Positions 1-8,598 are shown, numbered from the stretch's first letter. The stretch is 28,954 bases of DNA from an uncultured bacterium (GCA_902489575.1 CABUAQ010000016.1:1-28954), one strand, 5' to 3'. Numbers and translations: made by a program. The notes: generated by a model not told the origin, from the sequence alone.

Positions 1-33
1 CGCTTCAACATGAAGCGGCGGCTTTAATTTTTT
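1..33 (+). terminator. Rho-independent terminator cut by the window edge
   Basis: Arms at 1-7 (CGCTTCA) and 11-17 are perfect inverted repeats around a 3-base loop. The right arm continues with GCGGCTTTAA and then a T run to 33, so the true left arm probably starts before the window. It would end an upstream plus-strand gene and may also serve the minus-strand prepilin that stops at 40. Confidence 0.6.
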
Positions 34-39
34 AAATAT

Positions 40-1755
40 TTATTGAGCTTTTAGTTTTTGAATTCTTTCTGATATTCTGTCTACTTGATTTTTAAGTTCA
101 ATATTCTCTTTTTCTAACTTAGATATTTTGGTATCAACTTTTGTGATTCGTTCGGCTAATGCTGTGACTTTTCTATCCAAAGTTTTTATAGCATTAATTG
201 CAGCATAGAACATTTCATCCCATTTTATTCTCAAGTATCCGTCATCTCCTTCAACTACGGAATTAGGGAATACTTTTTGCAGTTGTTGGGCAATAACACC
301 GACTTGAGGGATTTTATTCGGATCATTTTTAAAAGTATAATTATAAATTTCAAGTTTTTTAAGTTCATCCAATCCGGAATTATTTAATGTTCCGATATTT
401 TTTAATCTTCTATCTGATGTATTTAAGTTAACACAATTGCCAAAGTTATAACTTTCGTAATAAGTTGAGCATACCGCGTAATATTGAGGACTCTTACCAT
501 ATCCGTAATAATACATACCGTCTCCAACTTTATTAGAATCATGGAAGTGCTGTAATTTCCCTCCGACTGTAAAATATGGACGCCCTCTTACTATAAGGTT
601 ACCGTTGATAACAGTTGTTGTATTTGATACGCTGCCACCTTGATTTGATGCGATACTAGACATCCCTGGAGAAAAACTTCCTTCAAGGTTGTGAATTTCC
701 AAAACAGCGTCTCCCGTATAATACTTAGGATGGCTGCCGATATAAGTTCTTTCTGCCGTATCATTACCATTAATAACTTTAAGGTAATTATCAGATGCCG
801 TACCTGATCGAGGACCTGAATTTGCCCCGATACAAGTTTTGTTGGATGATGTTTTTAAGTTAGAGCATGCTTTATAACCTATAGCAACGTTGTTTGAACC
901 TCCTGTTAAATTTTCTAAAGCTCCCACCCCAAGAGCAATATTTTTGTTGCCGCTGGCTTTATATAATGCTTTATACCCAAGAGCTGTGTTTGATGGACCA
1001 CTGGCTTTTTCACCAGCAAATGCACCTAGGTAGGTATCATTATTTCCTGCAGAATAACCTGCATAGTAGCCAATTAAGGTGCTTCTTGAAGATGCCTTCG
1101 CTCCGGAATAAGCCCCAAGCAATGTGTTTCCGGTAGTATTCCCGCCGTTACTTCCGGCCATATAACCTACAGCAGTGTTATATTGAGCTGTCGTCACTGA
1201 ATTCAGTGCCCCGTAACCAACTGCAGTGTTTCCTCTAGCTTGAGTAATTTGATCAAGAGCGTTATAGCCAATTGCAGTGTTATATTTTGCCCCATTTACA
1301 ATGTCTGTTAACATATTGTTGTAACTGCTGCCCATAAGCGCATTTTGGGTATTCATAACCCACGAACCTGCAAATTTCCCATGATCTGTGGTAGCAGTTC
1401 TGCCATATCTAAATTGGATGTGACGCTGCATTTTATTTGGAGAATCATCAGCTGATATTTCCGTAGAACGGAGCACAATCTTAGCTGATGGCAAAAATAC
1501 CGTCCCTACATCAGCTTTCCCATTCGGGGTTATCCCGAAGAATAACTGACCTGTATAGCTTGGATCTCCGGGATCATAGTATGCATCCAATGAAATTGGG
1601 TCAGAATATTCCCAAACCGAATATTTACTGCTCAATTTAGACATTTTCCTTTTGGTGAAAAATGGTGCAAATGCTGCAAATATAATAGTCAAAACAAGCA
1701 CTACAACCATTATTTCTGCTAAAGTGTAAGCTCGTTTTTTATTATTCATCCTCAT
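40..1755 (-). CDS. Chimeric type IV-like prepilin with YadA-head repeats and a C-terminal S74 chaperone domain
   Basis: The start is ATG at 1755: a GGAG lies 7 bases upstream, whereas the in-frame TTG at 1761 sits against that SD. This gives 571 aa. The N-terminus is a class III (prepilin) signal: basic residues, then A|YTLAE with Glu at mature position 5, then a hydrophobic helix (about residues 10-33). About residues 159-315 hold ten copies of an NTAIGYxAL-like motif every 15-17 residues, the pattern of YadA/trimeric-autotransporter head repeats. Residues 447-452 read SDRRLK, matching the Ser-Asp...Lys self-cleavage dyad of the peptidase S74 / endosialidase intramolecular chaperone, and the region after it (GVIAQQLQKVFP, then a coiled coil to the end) fits that family. 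Inference: an inner-membrane or pilus-tethered trimeric fibre whose C-terminus folds the trimer and may then cleave itself off. It stands alone, divergent from valS. The domain assignments are firmer than the function. Confidence 0.85.
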   Translation of the reverse strand: MRMNNKKRAYTLAEIMVVVLVLTIIFAAFAPFFTKRKMSKLSSKYSVWEYSDPISLDAYYDPGDPSYTGQLFFGITPNGKADVGTVFLPSAKIVLRSTEISADDSPNKMQRHIQFRYGRTATTDHGKFAGSWVMNTQNALMGSSYNNMLTDIVNGAKYNTAIGYNALDQITQARGNTAVGYGALNSVTTAQYNTAVGYMAGSNGGNTTGNTLLGAYSGAKASSRSTLIGYYAGYSAGNNDTYLGAFAGEKASGPSNTALGYKALYKASGNKNIALGVGALENLTGGSNNVAIGYKACSNLKTSSNKTCIGANSGPRSGTASDNYLKVINGNDTAERTYIGSHPKYYTGDAVLEIHNLEGSFSPGMSSIASNQGGSVSNTTTVINGNLIVRGRPYFTVGGKLQHFHDSNKVGDGMYYYGYGKSPQYYAVCSTYYESYNFGNCVNLNTSDRRLKNIGTLNNSGLDELKKLEIYNYTFKNDPNKIPQVGVIAQQLQKVFPNSVVEGDDGYLRIKWDEMFYAAINAIKTLDRKVTALAERITKVDTKISKLEKENIELKNQVDRISERIQKLKAQ

Positions 1756-1795
1756 ACTCAAACTCCATATAAAATCAATTGTATCCTATTCTATT

Positions 1796-1824
1796 ATTAT
1801 ACATCATTTTAATCTCTTTTTCAA
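1796..1824 (-). promoter_or_regulatory. Promoter of the chimeric prepilin
   Basis: On the minus strand TTGAAA (1824-1819) and TATAAT (1801-1796) are separated by exactly 17 bases. The predicted start near 1790 gives a leader of about 35 nt that contains the GGAG SD. Confidence 0.6.
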
Positions 1825-1840
1825 TAATTGACAATTTTTG

Positions 1841-1852
1841 TTACATATGTAA
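1841..1852. promoter_or_regulatory. Perfect 12-bp palindrome between divergent genes
   Basis: TTACATATGTAA is a perfect palindrome between the minus-strand prepilin promoter and valS. It could be an operator, but a palindrome this AT-rich can occur by chance. The core ACATATGT recurs near 28107-28114, between mtaB and the last gene. Confidence 0.25.
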
Positions 1853-1854
1853 AT

Positions 1855-1884
1855 TTGTAAATTTTTTTGTGCTATTGTTTATAT
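1855..1884 (+). promoter_or_regulatory. valS: Candidate valS promoter
   Basis: TTGTAA (1855-1860) is followed after 18 bases by TTATAT (1879-1884), which is preceded by TG in the extended -10 position. The predicted start near 1891 leaves room for the GAGG SD at about 1901. A second -35-like TTGACA at 1828-1833 has no matching -10. Confidence 0.3.
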
Positions 1885-1911
1885 TATATGATGTAAAAAG
1901 AGGATAATAAT

Positions 1912-4560
1912 ATGCTAGCTACGAATATTAATGACTTGCCTACTGTTTATAACGCAGGTGAAACAGAAGAAAGTATTTATAAATTTTGGGAAGAAAATGA
2001 TTTATTCAGGGCTGACGCAAAAAGCCCTAAAAAACCGTATTCAATAGTCATACCTCCTCCAAATGTAACCGGCGTACTGCATATGGGGCATGCTTTAGAT
2101 GAAACATTACAGGATATTCTCGTTCGCTATCATAGGATGAGCGGTTATGAAACCTTATGGGTGCCAGGTACAGACCATGCCGGAATTGCGACTCAAAATG
2201 TTGTGGAGAAGAAGTTACGAGAACAAGGTATTTCTCGTCATGACATCGGTCGTGAAAAATTTTTAGAAGAGACTTGGAACTGGGCAAATGCTCATAAATC
2301 AAGAATTCTTGATCAGTGTAAAAGGTTAGGTGCATCTTTTGACAGATCCCGTGAGAGATTTACTTTTGATCAAGGGTGTTCTGACGCGGTAAAAGAGGTT
2401 TTTGTAAGGCTTTATGAAAAGGGATTGATATACAAGGGAGCTTATATTGTAAACTGGTGTCCAAGATGTCAGTCAGCCATTTCGGATGTGGAAACTGAAT
2501 ATGAAACAGAACAGGGTCATTTATGGGAAATTTCATATCCACTAAAAGGTGAATCCGGTGCTATTATTGTTGCAACAACACGTCCTGAAACAATTTTCGG
2601 TGATGTTGCAATAGCTGTTCACCCGTCTGATCATAAATATTCTGAACTTATTGGTAAAACGGTAGTTATTCCTCTAACCGGCAGAGAAATCCCTATTATT
2701 GCCGATGAATACGTAGATAAAACCTTTGGTACTGGAGCTGTTAAAATTACTCCAGCTCATGATCCGAATGATTTTGAAGTCGGGAAACGTCACAATTTCT
2801 CTCCAATTTGGGTAATAGATGAACAGGGTAAGATGAAAGCTTGCGGTGAAGTTCCTTGTAATCTTCATGGACTTGACCGTTACGAGGCTCGTAAACAAAT
2901 TATTAAAATGCTTGATGATAATCATTCACTGCTTCGTGTAAAAGAGCATGAGCATAATGTTGGTAAATGTCAACGCTGCGGTACAACTATTGAGCCGTTA
3001 CTTTCAGAACAGTGGTTTGTAAGGATGAAACCTTTGGCAAAAGAGGCCATAGCTGCAGTAAATGACGGAAGAATTAAATTTATTCCGGAACGTTGGGAAA
3101 AAAATTATCTCGGCTGGATGGAAAATATCAGAGATTGGTGTATTTCACGCCAGTTGTGGTGGGGACATCAGATTCCGGCTTATCACAATAAACTAACGGG
3201 TGAAATGATTGTGGCTAAAGAAAATCCGGATCCGTCAGTTTGGGAGCAGGAAACTGATGTTTTAGATACTTGGTTTTCTTCAGGTTTGTGGCCGTTTTCT
3301 ACTATGGGCTGGCCAAATACCGATAGCGAAGATTTTAAAAAATTCTATCCTACTACAACTCTTGTAACTGGATTTGATATTATTTTTTTCTGGGTTGCAA
3401 GAATGATTACTATGGGTCTTGAATTCACAGGTAAAGCTCCTTTTTCTACGGTGTATATTCACGGACTGATCCGTGATGAAAAGGGGCAAAAGATGTCTAA
3501 ATCAAAAGGGAACACTATTGATCCGGTTGTTATTATTGATAAGTACGGTTGTGATGCTTTAAGATTTACGATGACTTCTTTGTGTACTTATGGCGGACAG
3601 GATATCAAGGTTAGTGATGAGCGATTTGAGTATGGCAGAAATTTTGCTAATAAAATTTGGAATGCTTCAAGATTTGTTTTGATGAATCTTGATGGTGTTG
3701 ATAATAATGATATTGATTATTCAAAATTAACTATTGCAGATAAATGGATTTTAGATAAATTAAATAAGGTAGCAAAAGAAGTTAATTCAAATATTGAAAG
3801 CTACAGAATCGGCGAAACTGCTCATATACTGTATGATTTCTTCTGGAATTCATATTGCGACTGGTATGTTGAAATTGCTAAGGTTCAATTACAGGATGAG
3901 GTATCAAAGCTTAATACGCAAAGGGTGTTACGTTATGTTCTTGATATGTCATTACGTCTTCTCCATCCGATTATGCCTCATATTACGGAAAGAGTATGGC
4001 AATTAATTCCGAAAGAAACCCCATATAAGGCTATTATGGTTGCGGATTATCCTGTATACAATGATGCTTTGGAATTTCCATCTGAAGCGCGTGAGATGGA
4101 ATTAGTGTTTGAAACAATCAAATCATTGAGAAATGTCCGTCAAAGTTTCAATATAGCAATGTCAATAAAATTTGACATTGAAATAAGAGCTGTTGATTCT
4201 GAAAAACCTATATTTAAAGCTATTGAAAGTTATATTAAACGTATGGCAAAAGTCGAAAATATTTCTTACGCAGATGACTCAATCCCGGCTGCTAGAAAAT
4301 CAGCAACAGCTGTAGTGTCTGCTTCAAAAATTGTAATACCTTTGGAAAATCTTATAGATTTTAATGAAGAAATTGCAAGGCAGGAAAAGAAATTGGGAAA
4401 ACTTCAAGGTGAACGAAAATCGCTGGAAGGCAGGATAAATAATCCTAAATTTGTTGCTAATGCAAGAGCTGATTTGATTCAGCAAACAAAGGACAGAATA
4501 GAAGAGATTCTTGTTCAGGAAAAAGCTATAAATGAACTGGTTTTATCATTGAAGGGATGA
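1912..4560 (+). CDS. valS: Valyl-tRNA synthetase
   Basis: Class I aminoacyl-tRNA synthetase (882 aa, normal length) that charges tRNA-Val in the cytosol. HMGH (residues 57-60, in PPPNVTGVLHMGH) is the HIGH signature and KMSKS is at 527-531. TTRPETIFGDVA marks the editing (CP1) domain, and WCPRC (183-186) and CQRCG (about residue 351) are paired cysteines typical of zinc knuckles in this family. The last ~65 residues are the charged C-terminal coiled coil typical of ValRS. The start has GAGG 8 bases upstream. A terminator 20 bases after the stop makes the gene monocistronic. No T-box-like leader is visible, as the leader is short. Confidence 0.98.
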   Translation: MLATNINDLPTVYNAGETEESIYKFWEENDLFRADAKSPKKPYSIVIPPPNVTGVLHMGHALDETLQDILVRYHRMSGYETLWVPGTDHAGIATQNVVEKKLREQGISRHDIGREKFLEETWNWANAHKSRILDQCKRLGASFDRSRERFTFDQGCSDAVKEVFVRLYEKGLIYKGAYIVNWCPRCQSAISDVETEYETEQGHLWEISYPLKGESGAIIVATTRPETIFGDVAIAVHPSDHKYSELIGKTVVIPLTGREIPIIADEYVDKTFGTGAVKITPAHDPNDFEVGKRHNFSPIWVIDEQGKMKACGEVPCNLHGLDRYEARKQIIKMLDDNHSLLRVKEHEHNVGKCQRCGTTIEPLLSEQWFVRMKPLAKEAIAAVNDGRIKFIPERWEKNYLGWMENIRDWCISRQLWWGHQIPAYHNKLTGEMIVAKENPDPSVWEQETDVLDTWFSSGLWPFSTMGWPNTDSEDFKKFYPTTTLVTGFDIIFFWVARMITMGLEFTGKAPFSTVYIHGLIRDEKGQKMSKSKGNTIDPVVIIDKYGCDALRFTMTSLCTYGGQDIKVSDERFEYGRNFANKIWNASRFVLMNLDGVDNNDIDYSKLTIADKWILDKLNKVAKEVNSNIESYRIGETAHILYDFFWNSYCDWYVEIAKVQLQDEVSKLNTQRVLRYVLDMSLRLLHPIMPHITERVWQLIPKETPYKAIMVADYPVYNDALEFPSEAREMELVFETIKSLRNVRQSFNIAMSIKFDIEIRAVDSEKPIFKAIESYIKRMAKVENISYADDSIPAARKSATAVVSASKIVIPLENLIDFNEEIARQEKKLGKLQGERKSLEGRINNPKFVANARADLIQQTKDRIEEILVQEKAINELVLSLKG

Positions 4561-4580
4561 TTGAACTTATAGAGATTGTA

Positions 4581-4609
4581 AAAAACTCCCGTTTCCCCGG
4601 GAGTTTTTT
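4581..4609 (+). terminator. Terminator of valS
   Basis: An 11-bp stem, AAAAACTCCCG (4581-4591) with CGGGAGTTTTT (4598-4608), has a 6-base loop and ends in a T run. Confidence 0.85.
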
Positions 4610-4662
4610 ACTAGCAAAATATATTTTTACGTGTTTTTATTTTCTCACAAAGGAGAATAATA

Positions 4663-4974
4663 ATGAATATCAAAAATCTGTCTCTTACTGCAGATACTGC
4701 ATCAGCTATTGCAAATCGTGTTATGAAAGACCGCGCAATGAGAATTACTGATAAATTTGTTCCGGCAGTATCTGATTATACTGTCAATATCAATTCTTTA
4801 GAGCGTGTGAAGATAAATTTAATGGATGACAGCTTCAGTTGTATTACAGAACACAAACGTGGAGATAAGTGGTTTATTGTCAATGCATTTGGATGTCAAG
4901 GAACATTAGAATCTGTTGAAAATATGTTTTTCAAAACGTTGGAAAAGTTAAATAAGTTGCAAAATATTAAGTAA
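4663..4974 (+). CDS. Small uncharacterised protein
   Basis: 103 aa. I do not recognise a family. The start has a strong SD (AAAGGAGA, about 7 bases before ATG). It lies between the valS terminator and the rpsA promoter, so it is probably transcribed alone, though I see no clear promoter in the short gap. The composition is that of a folded, soluble, mixed charged protein with no signal peptide or membrane segment. Residues about 64-103 (HKRGDKWFIVNAFGCQGT followed by a helix) resemble a compact beta-strand plus helix module. It has one cysteine in the FGCQG turn and one in SCITE. Coding use matches the neighbours. Confidence 0.75.
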   Translation: MNIKNLSLTADTASAIANRVMKDRAMRITDKFVPAVSDYTVNINSLERVKINLMDDSFSCITEHKRGDKWFIVNAFGCQGTLESVENMFFKTLEKLNKLQNIK

Positions 4975-4986
4975 AAGTTATAAACC

Positions 4987-5015
4987 TTTACATATTATTA
5001 AAAATCTGTTAGTAT
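4987..5015 (+). promoter_or_regulatory. rpsA: Promoter of the S1-domain gene
   Basis: TTTACA (4987-4992), a 17-base spacer and TAGTAT (5010-5015). The predicted start near 5022 excludes the upstream in-frame codons as the main translation start only if initiation is at 5065, which also has the best SD. Confidence 0.45.
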
Positions 5016-5064
5016 TATTCTCGTAATAAGAATGGTAGTGTCTGTATTGACAATGGAGTTAATT

Positions 5065-6159
5065 ATGGTAACAAAAAAGGAAACATCAGAATTAGATTTT
5101 GAGGCATTATTGGATAAGTATGACTATAAGTTTCAAAAAGGTGATCTTGTAAAAGGGATTGTCTGTGGTTTTGACAGTCAGGGAGTTATGGTTGATATCG
5201 GTGCAAAAACAATTGCCGTTATTCCGGCTTATGAGGCTGTTGAAAAAGGTGAAAGTCTTGAAAGTAAATTTCAAAAGGGTCAAGAAGGTGAGTTCCTTAT
5301 CATAAGAGAAGAGGATGAAGATGGTAAATTTTTACTTTCTAAAAAGAAAGTTGATTTTGCATATGCCTGGAAAGAACTTGAAAAAGCTAAAGCGGCTGAT
5401 GAGACAATTTTAGGAACAGTTCTTAATGTTGTTAAAGGCGGTGTCCTTGTTGAAGTCTCTGGGGTCAGAGGTTTTATTCCTTCTTCACAATTACGAGCAA
5501 GGGAATCTGAAATTGAAGTTGGTTCAAAATTAGAATTGAAAATTTTAACATTGGATGTTCAGCAAAATAATTTCATTCTTTCAAACAAGAAGGTTTATGA
5601 AGATACTGTGGAGGAAGCAAGGAAGAATATCTTCTCGCAAATTGAAGCCGGTCAGGTAGTGAAAGGTGAAGTTGTTAGAATTACTGATTTTGGTGCATTT
5701 GTTGATCTTGGCGGACTTGACGGGTTACTTCCGCTTTCTCAGCTTTCTTGGCGTTGGATTGATCACCCGACAGATATTTTAAAAGTAGGTGATAAAATTG
5801 ATGTTGAGGTAATTCTTGTTGACCACGAAAAACAGAGGGTTTCTTTGAGTTTGAAAAATCTGGAGCCGGATCCGTGGATTGAAGCAGCCAAAAATATTAA
5901 AGAAGGCGATAAGGTTGAAGGTATTGTTACAAGGTTAAAACATTTTGGCGCATTTATAGAAGTGTTCCCGGGTGTGGAAGCTCTGTTGCCGCACAACGAG
6001 GTTGTTGAGTATCAAAATGAAACAAAAACAATTATTAAAGTTGGGGATAAGATTAGTACTTATATTTTAAAATTCAATCCTTCAGATAAAAGAATAGCAT
6101 TGTCTGTGCATGAGCAGCAGGTTGTAGAACAGAATACTCCTGTTGAAACTGATGAATAG
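5065..6159 (+). CDS. rpsA: Four-S1-domain protein, ribosomal protein S1 homologue
   Basis: The start at 5065 is chosen because GGAG lies 6 bases before it; an in-frame extension to 5032 has no SD. 364 aa with four OB-fold S1 repeats at about residues 25-95, 111-177, 195-264 and 279-350. The last two carry the classic VxxITDFGAFVDLGG-type signature (DFGAFVDL, HFGAFIEV); the first two are divergent, as in the ribosome-docking repeats of S1. It is expected to bind mRNA on the 30S subunit during initiation. It is shorter than the six-domain proteobacterial S1 and closer to the three- or four-domain forms of cyanobacteria and Firmicutes. It is monocistronic, between its own promoter and terminator. 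The exact ribosomal role is inferred from family. Confidence 0.9.
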   Translation: MVTKKETSELDFEALLDKYDYKFQKGDLVKGIVCGFDSQGVMVDIGAKTIAVIPAYEAVEKGESLESKFQKGQEGEFLIIREEDEDGKFLLSKKKVDFAYAWKELEKAKAADETILGTVLNVVKGGVLVEVSGVRGFIPSSQLRARESEIEVGSKLELKILTLDVQQNNFILSNKKVYEDTVEEARKNIFSQIEAGQVVKGEVVRITDFGAFVDLGGLDGLLPLSQLSWRWIDHPTDILKVGDKIDVEVILVDHEKQRVSLSLKNLEPDPWIEAAKNIKEGDKVEGIVTRLKHFGAFIEVFPGVEALLPHNEVVEYQNETKTIIKVGDKISTYILKFNPSDKRIALSVHEQQVVEQNTPVETDE

Positions 6160-6182
6160 CAGATAGTTTAAATTTAATAACT

Positions 6183-6216
6183 AAAAACTCAGGATTTATT
6201 TAGTTCTGGGTTTTTT
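6183..6216 (+). terminator. Terminator of rpsA
   Basis: AAAAACTCAG (6183-6192) pairs with CTGGGTTTTT (6206-6215), with one G-T pair and a 13-base loop, and ends in a T run. Confidence 0.7.
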
Positions 6217-6264
6217 GTTGACTTTTTATTTAGTATCATTAAAACAATCTCATACGTTTAGATG

Positions 6265-6293
6265 TTTATTACTCTTGAAAAATAGGACATAAT
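6265..6293 (+). promoter_or_regulatory. Candidate promoter of the flagellar operon
   Basis: TTTATT (6265-6270), a 17-base spacer and CATAAT (6288-6293), 24 bases before the fliJ ATG. The -10 is good and the -35 weak. No sigma-28 or sigma-54 consensus is evident. Confidence 0.35.
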
Positions 6294-6316
6294 GAGTCAA
6301 GAAAGTGTAGTAAGCA

Positions 6317-6805
6317 ATGCCATTCAGATATAGATTGCAGAAGATTTTGGATTTTCGTATAAATCAAAAAGAAGAGCAGAGAATGCGGGTTCAAAAGGCT
6401 CAACAGGCAGTTTATCAGGCAGAACAGGATATAAAAAAAAATAATCAGGATATCCTGGATACTAAAGAAGGTATGAGAAGTGCAGATCCATTAATGTACG
6501 AATCATATGATAATTTTCTAAAACATCTCTGGGCAAAAGCAGAACAACTCGAGGCAGTCAGAGTAGAATTGCAGCAGAAGCTGGATATTGAAATTGCAAA
6601 GCTCGTAAAGTGTGAGCAAGCCGTTAAGGTTTTAGAGAAGCATAAAGAAAAAAATAAAGAGATATACTTGGCGGAAGAAAAAGCCGCAGAGTTGAAACAG
6701 TTTTCCGAGCTCGGTGTTACGAGGTTCTTTAAACAAAGCCAGGAGCGCATCGAGGAAGAAGAAAGAGATTTATTAAAACAGTTAGAAGAAATAGAAGGTA
6801 ATTAA
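6317..6805 (+). CDS. fliJ: FliJ-like flagellar export protein
   Basis: 162 aa, nearly all charged alpha-helical coiled coil, the length and make-up of FliJ, the ATPase-associated chaperone/stalk of the flagellar type III export gate. The N-terminus FRYRLQKILDFR is the usual FliJ opening (F-x-LxxxLxxR). Identification leans on the next two genes, a FliK-like and a hook/rod protein, in the common order fliJ-fliK-hook. The SD is weak. A run of nine A at 6433-6441 lies in codons 39-42; it keeps the frame here but is slippage-prone. FliI, FliH and FliG are not in the window. Coiled-coil proteins are easily misassigned, so position is the main support. Confidence 0.7.
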   Translation: MPFRYRLQKILDFRINQKEEQRMRVQKAQQAVYQAEQDIKKNNQDILDTKEGMRSADPLMYESYDNFLKHLWAKAEQLEAVRVELQQKLDIEIAKLVKCEQAVKVLEKHKEKNKEIYLAEEKAAELKQFSELGVTRFFKQSQERIEEEERDLLKQLEEIEGN

Positions 6806-6806
6806 A

Positions 6807-7715
6807 ATGAGTATTAATGCAGCAACAACAACATCATCATCTTCAAGTGTGAGCAGTTCAGCATCATCTTCTCAGGTTTCAAGTGCTTCAAATTCTGATA
6901 ATGCTAAAAAATCAGCTTCTGACTCTTCGTTTAAGGAAGAGATGGATAAGGTTTCTTCAACAGAATCGAAAAAGGATGCTAAAGATGTTGAAAAATCTGA
7001 CCAGAAAGTGAATGAAGTTTCTGATAAGTCAGAAAATTCAGAATCTAAAAAAGATAATGCTGCAGTTGATTCAAAAGATTCCCTATCAGTAAATGATAAT
7101 GAGCAATTAACTTTAGATGGAAGTATTGATTACAGTAGATTTGCATCTATGTCTATTAACGATATTAATTCTATGCTTTCAAATGATTTACGTCAGATGA
7201 TTAATTCTGCTTCTGCGCTTCAGGGACTTAATTCTACTTCAGAAACAGGCAGGGCTGTTGGTATGATGTCTTTTGATTTTTCTAATAATATTTCTATGAC
7301 TAAAGGTGATGCTGACTTTTTTATTAATTTAGCTCAAAATAATGATGTTTCAATGCAAAATGTGGTTTCTCAAGCTCAAACCATGCTAAATCAAGGAGCG
7401 GATGTAAAGGAAGTTAAGCAAAATGTTCAGATTTCCCAAACACTTTTGAATGCCTTAAACAACGCGAGAGAAACAAATCAACCTATGAGAATTGATTTTG
7501 ATCAAAATGTTTCTGTGATTTTGCGAATTGGAAAAGACGGGGCTATTTCTGCTAACTTTATCCCCGGGGATAGGGCTGTAGAGCAGTACTTAAGGAATAA
7601 TATTGAAAATCTTAAGGCTACTTTTAATGAAAATGACTTACCGTATACTGACCTATCTTATTCAAACAGGGGCAGCAAGCAGCAAAAAGAAAATAGAAGA
7701 AACAAACAAGATTAA
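6807..7715 (+). CDS. fliK: FliK-like hook-length control protein
   Basis: 302 aa, starting one base after the fliJ stop. Residues 1-100 are a low-complexity Ser/Ala/Asp/Lys linker with no hydrophobic core, as in the export-competent N-terminus of FliK. Residues about 224-288 (RIDFDQNVSVILRIGKDG..., then a helix ending in NENDLPYTDLSYS) match the layout of the FliK C-terminal domain: beta strands with L-x-V-x-L-x-x-x-G, then helices, then a final strand with 'L-x-x-x-x-L-x-V-x-S' form. The family role is to measure the hook and switch export specificity from hook to filament subunits. It is short for FliK (usually 350-600 aa). The call rests on this domain pattern plus context. Confidence 0.6.
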   Translation: MSINAATTTSSSSSVSSSASSSQVSSASNSDNAKKSASDSSFKEEMDKVSSTESKKDAKDVEKSDQKVNEVSDKSENSESKKDNAAVDSKDSLSVNDNEQLTLDGSIDYSRFASMSINDINSMLSNDLRQMINSASALQGLNSTSETGRAVGMMSFDFSNNISMTKGDADFFINLAQNNDVSMQNVVSQAQTMLNQGADVKEVKQNVQISQTLLNALNNARETNQPMRIDFDQNVSVILRIGKDGAISANFIPGDRAVEQYLRNNIENLKATFNENDLPYTDLSYSNRGSKQQKENRRNKQD

Positions 7716-7730
7716 GGAGATTTTTGTTAT

Positions 7731-8570
7731 ATGAACGATGCTTTTATTACGGCAATTAATACCCAATATGCAACTGTTAACTGGATAGATGTAATTTCTG
7801 ATAATATGACAAACATCTATACCCCGGGTTTTAAAGAAAAGAAAGTTAACTTTAAAACTTTTTTAGGCGGAGCTATAAACGATGACTATGAAAAAAACAT
7901 GGGTCAGGGGAAATCAACTCCGGGGACCTCAAAGGATAATGTATTTTTAGAAGGAAAGGGTTTCTTCCTTACAAAAACTCCGGAGGGACGTAGTGTTTAT
8001 ACTCGTCTGGGAGAATTTACATTTGATGGTGAGGGTGTTTATCGTGCTAAAAATGGTAATACTGTTCAAGGATATATTTTAAACGATAAAGGTGAAATTA
8101 TGCAGGGTACAAAGCCTATCAGTGCTGATTTGTATCAAGAAACTGCTTTAAAAGGCGGGGCTTTGGATATTCCGACAACAAGTATAAAATTGTGGATTGA
8201 TCCGAACAATGGTAAATATCTTGGTAAATATGATGAATATGAAATCAAAAATGATGGAACAATTGTTGGTAAAGCTGAGAACGGTAAAAAAGTTGTTCCG
8301 TTATATAGAATTACAACAAGAAATTTTCACAATTCGGCAGGGCTTTATGAATATAAAGACGGACTGTTTTTAGAAACTGAAGAATCCGGTAAACCCGTTC
8401 TCGGCTGCGGTGAGATTCGTTCAGGATTAATTGAACTTTCAAATGCTGATTTTAAGGGAAATATTTCATATTATCAAATGGCAAAAATGCAGATGGAGGT
8501 TGTTAACAAATTAATTTCTTCCAACAAGGACCTTCTGCAGCAGGCAATGCAGATGGTGAGCAGTTCATAG
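7731..8570 (+). CDS. Flagellar hook/rod (FlgE/FlgF/FlgG-family) protein
   Basis: 279 aa. The N-terminus has the flagellar rod/hook signature: a short amphipathic helix and then VISDNMTNIYTPGFKEKK (the family form is D-x-I-x-x-N-x-A-N-x-x-T-x-G-F-K). Central GKGFFLTKTPEGRSVYTRLG matches the 'G-x-G-F-F-x-V...YTRxG-x-F' core of FlgE/F/G. The C-terminal SGLIELSNADFKGNISYYQ and helix is the matching D0 helix, which packs with the N-terminal one. Length suits FlgF/FlgG, but gene order (after fliK) suits the hook protein FlgE; I leave the symbol blank. AAGGAG lies 11 bases before ATG. It ends the operon, with a strong terminator 28 bases downstream. FlgD, the hook cap, usually lies between fliK and flgE and is absent here. 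Confidence 0.85.
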   Translation: MNDAFITAINTQYATVNWIDVISDNMTNIYTPGFKEKKVNFKTFLGGAINDDYEKNMGQGKSTPGTSKDNVFLEGKGFFLTKTPEGRSVYTRLGEFTFDGEGVYRAKNGNTVQGYILNDKGEIMQGTKPISADLYQETALKGGALDIPTTSIKLWIDPNNGKYLGKYDEYEIKNDGTIVGKAENGKKVVPLYRITTRNFHNSAGLYEYKDGLFLETEESGKPVLGCGEIRSGLIELSNADFKGNISYYQMAKMQMEVVNKLISSNKDLLQQAMQMVSSS

Positions 8571-8598
8571 AATTAGAAATATTAAACTCCATTTTTAT

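Noticed and set aside
160..1280. The repeats at the left might indicate a trimeric autotransporter or a phage tail fibre
   Set aside because: There is no outer-membrane beta-barrel anchor and no phage structural genes nearby; the N-terminus is a prepilin signal instead.
4557..4751. 64-aa ORF overlapping the valS stop
   Set aside because: It runs across the valS terminator and into the SD-bearing gene at 4663 in a different frame; no independent support.
5032..5064. Upstream in-frame extension of rpsA to 5032
   Set aside because: It has no SD, while the ATG at 5065 has GGAG at normal spacing and opens the S1-type sequence.
6433..6441. A9 run inside fliJ and T8/A8 runs in other genes
   Set aside because: Such A/T runs are expected at this base composition and do not alter frames; only the G9 run is unusual.
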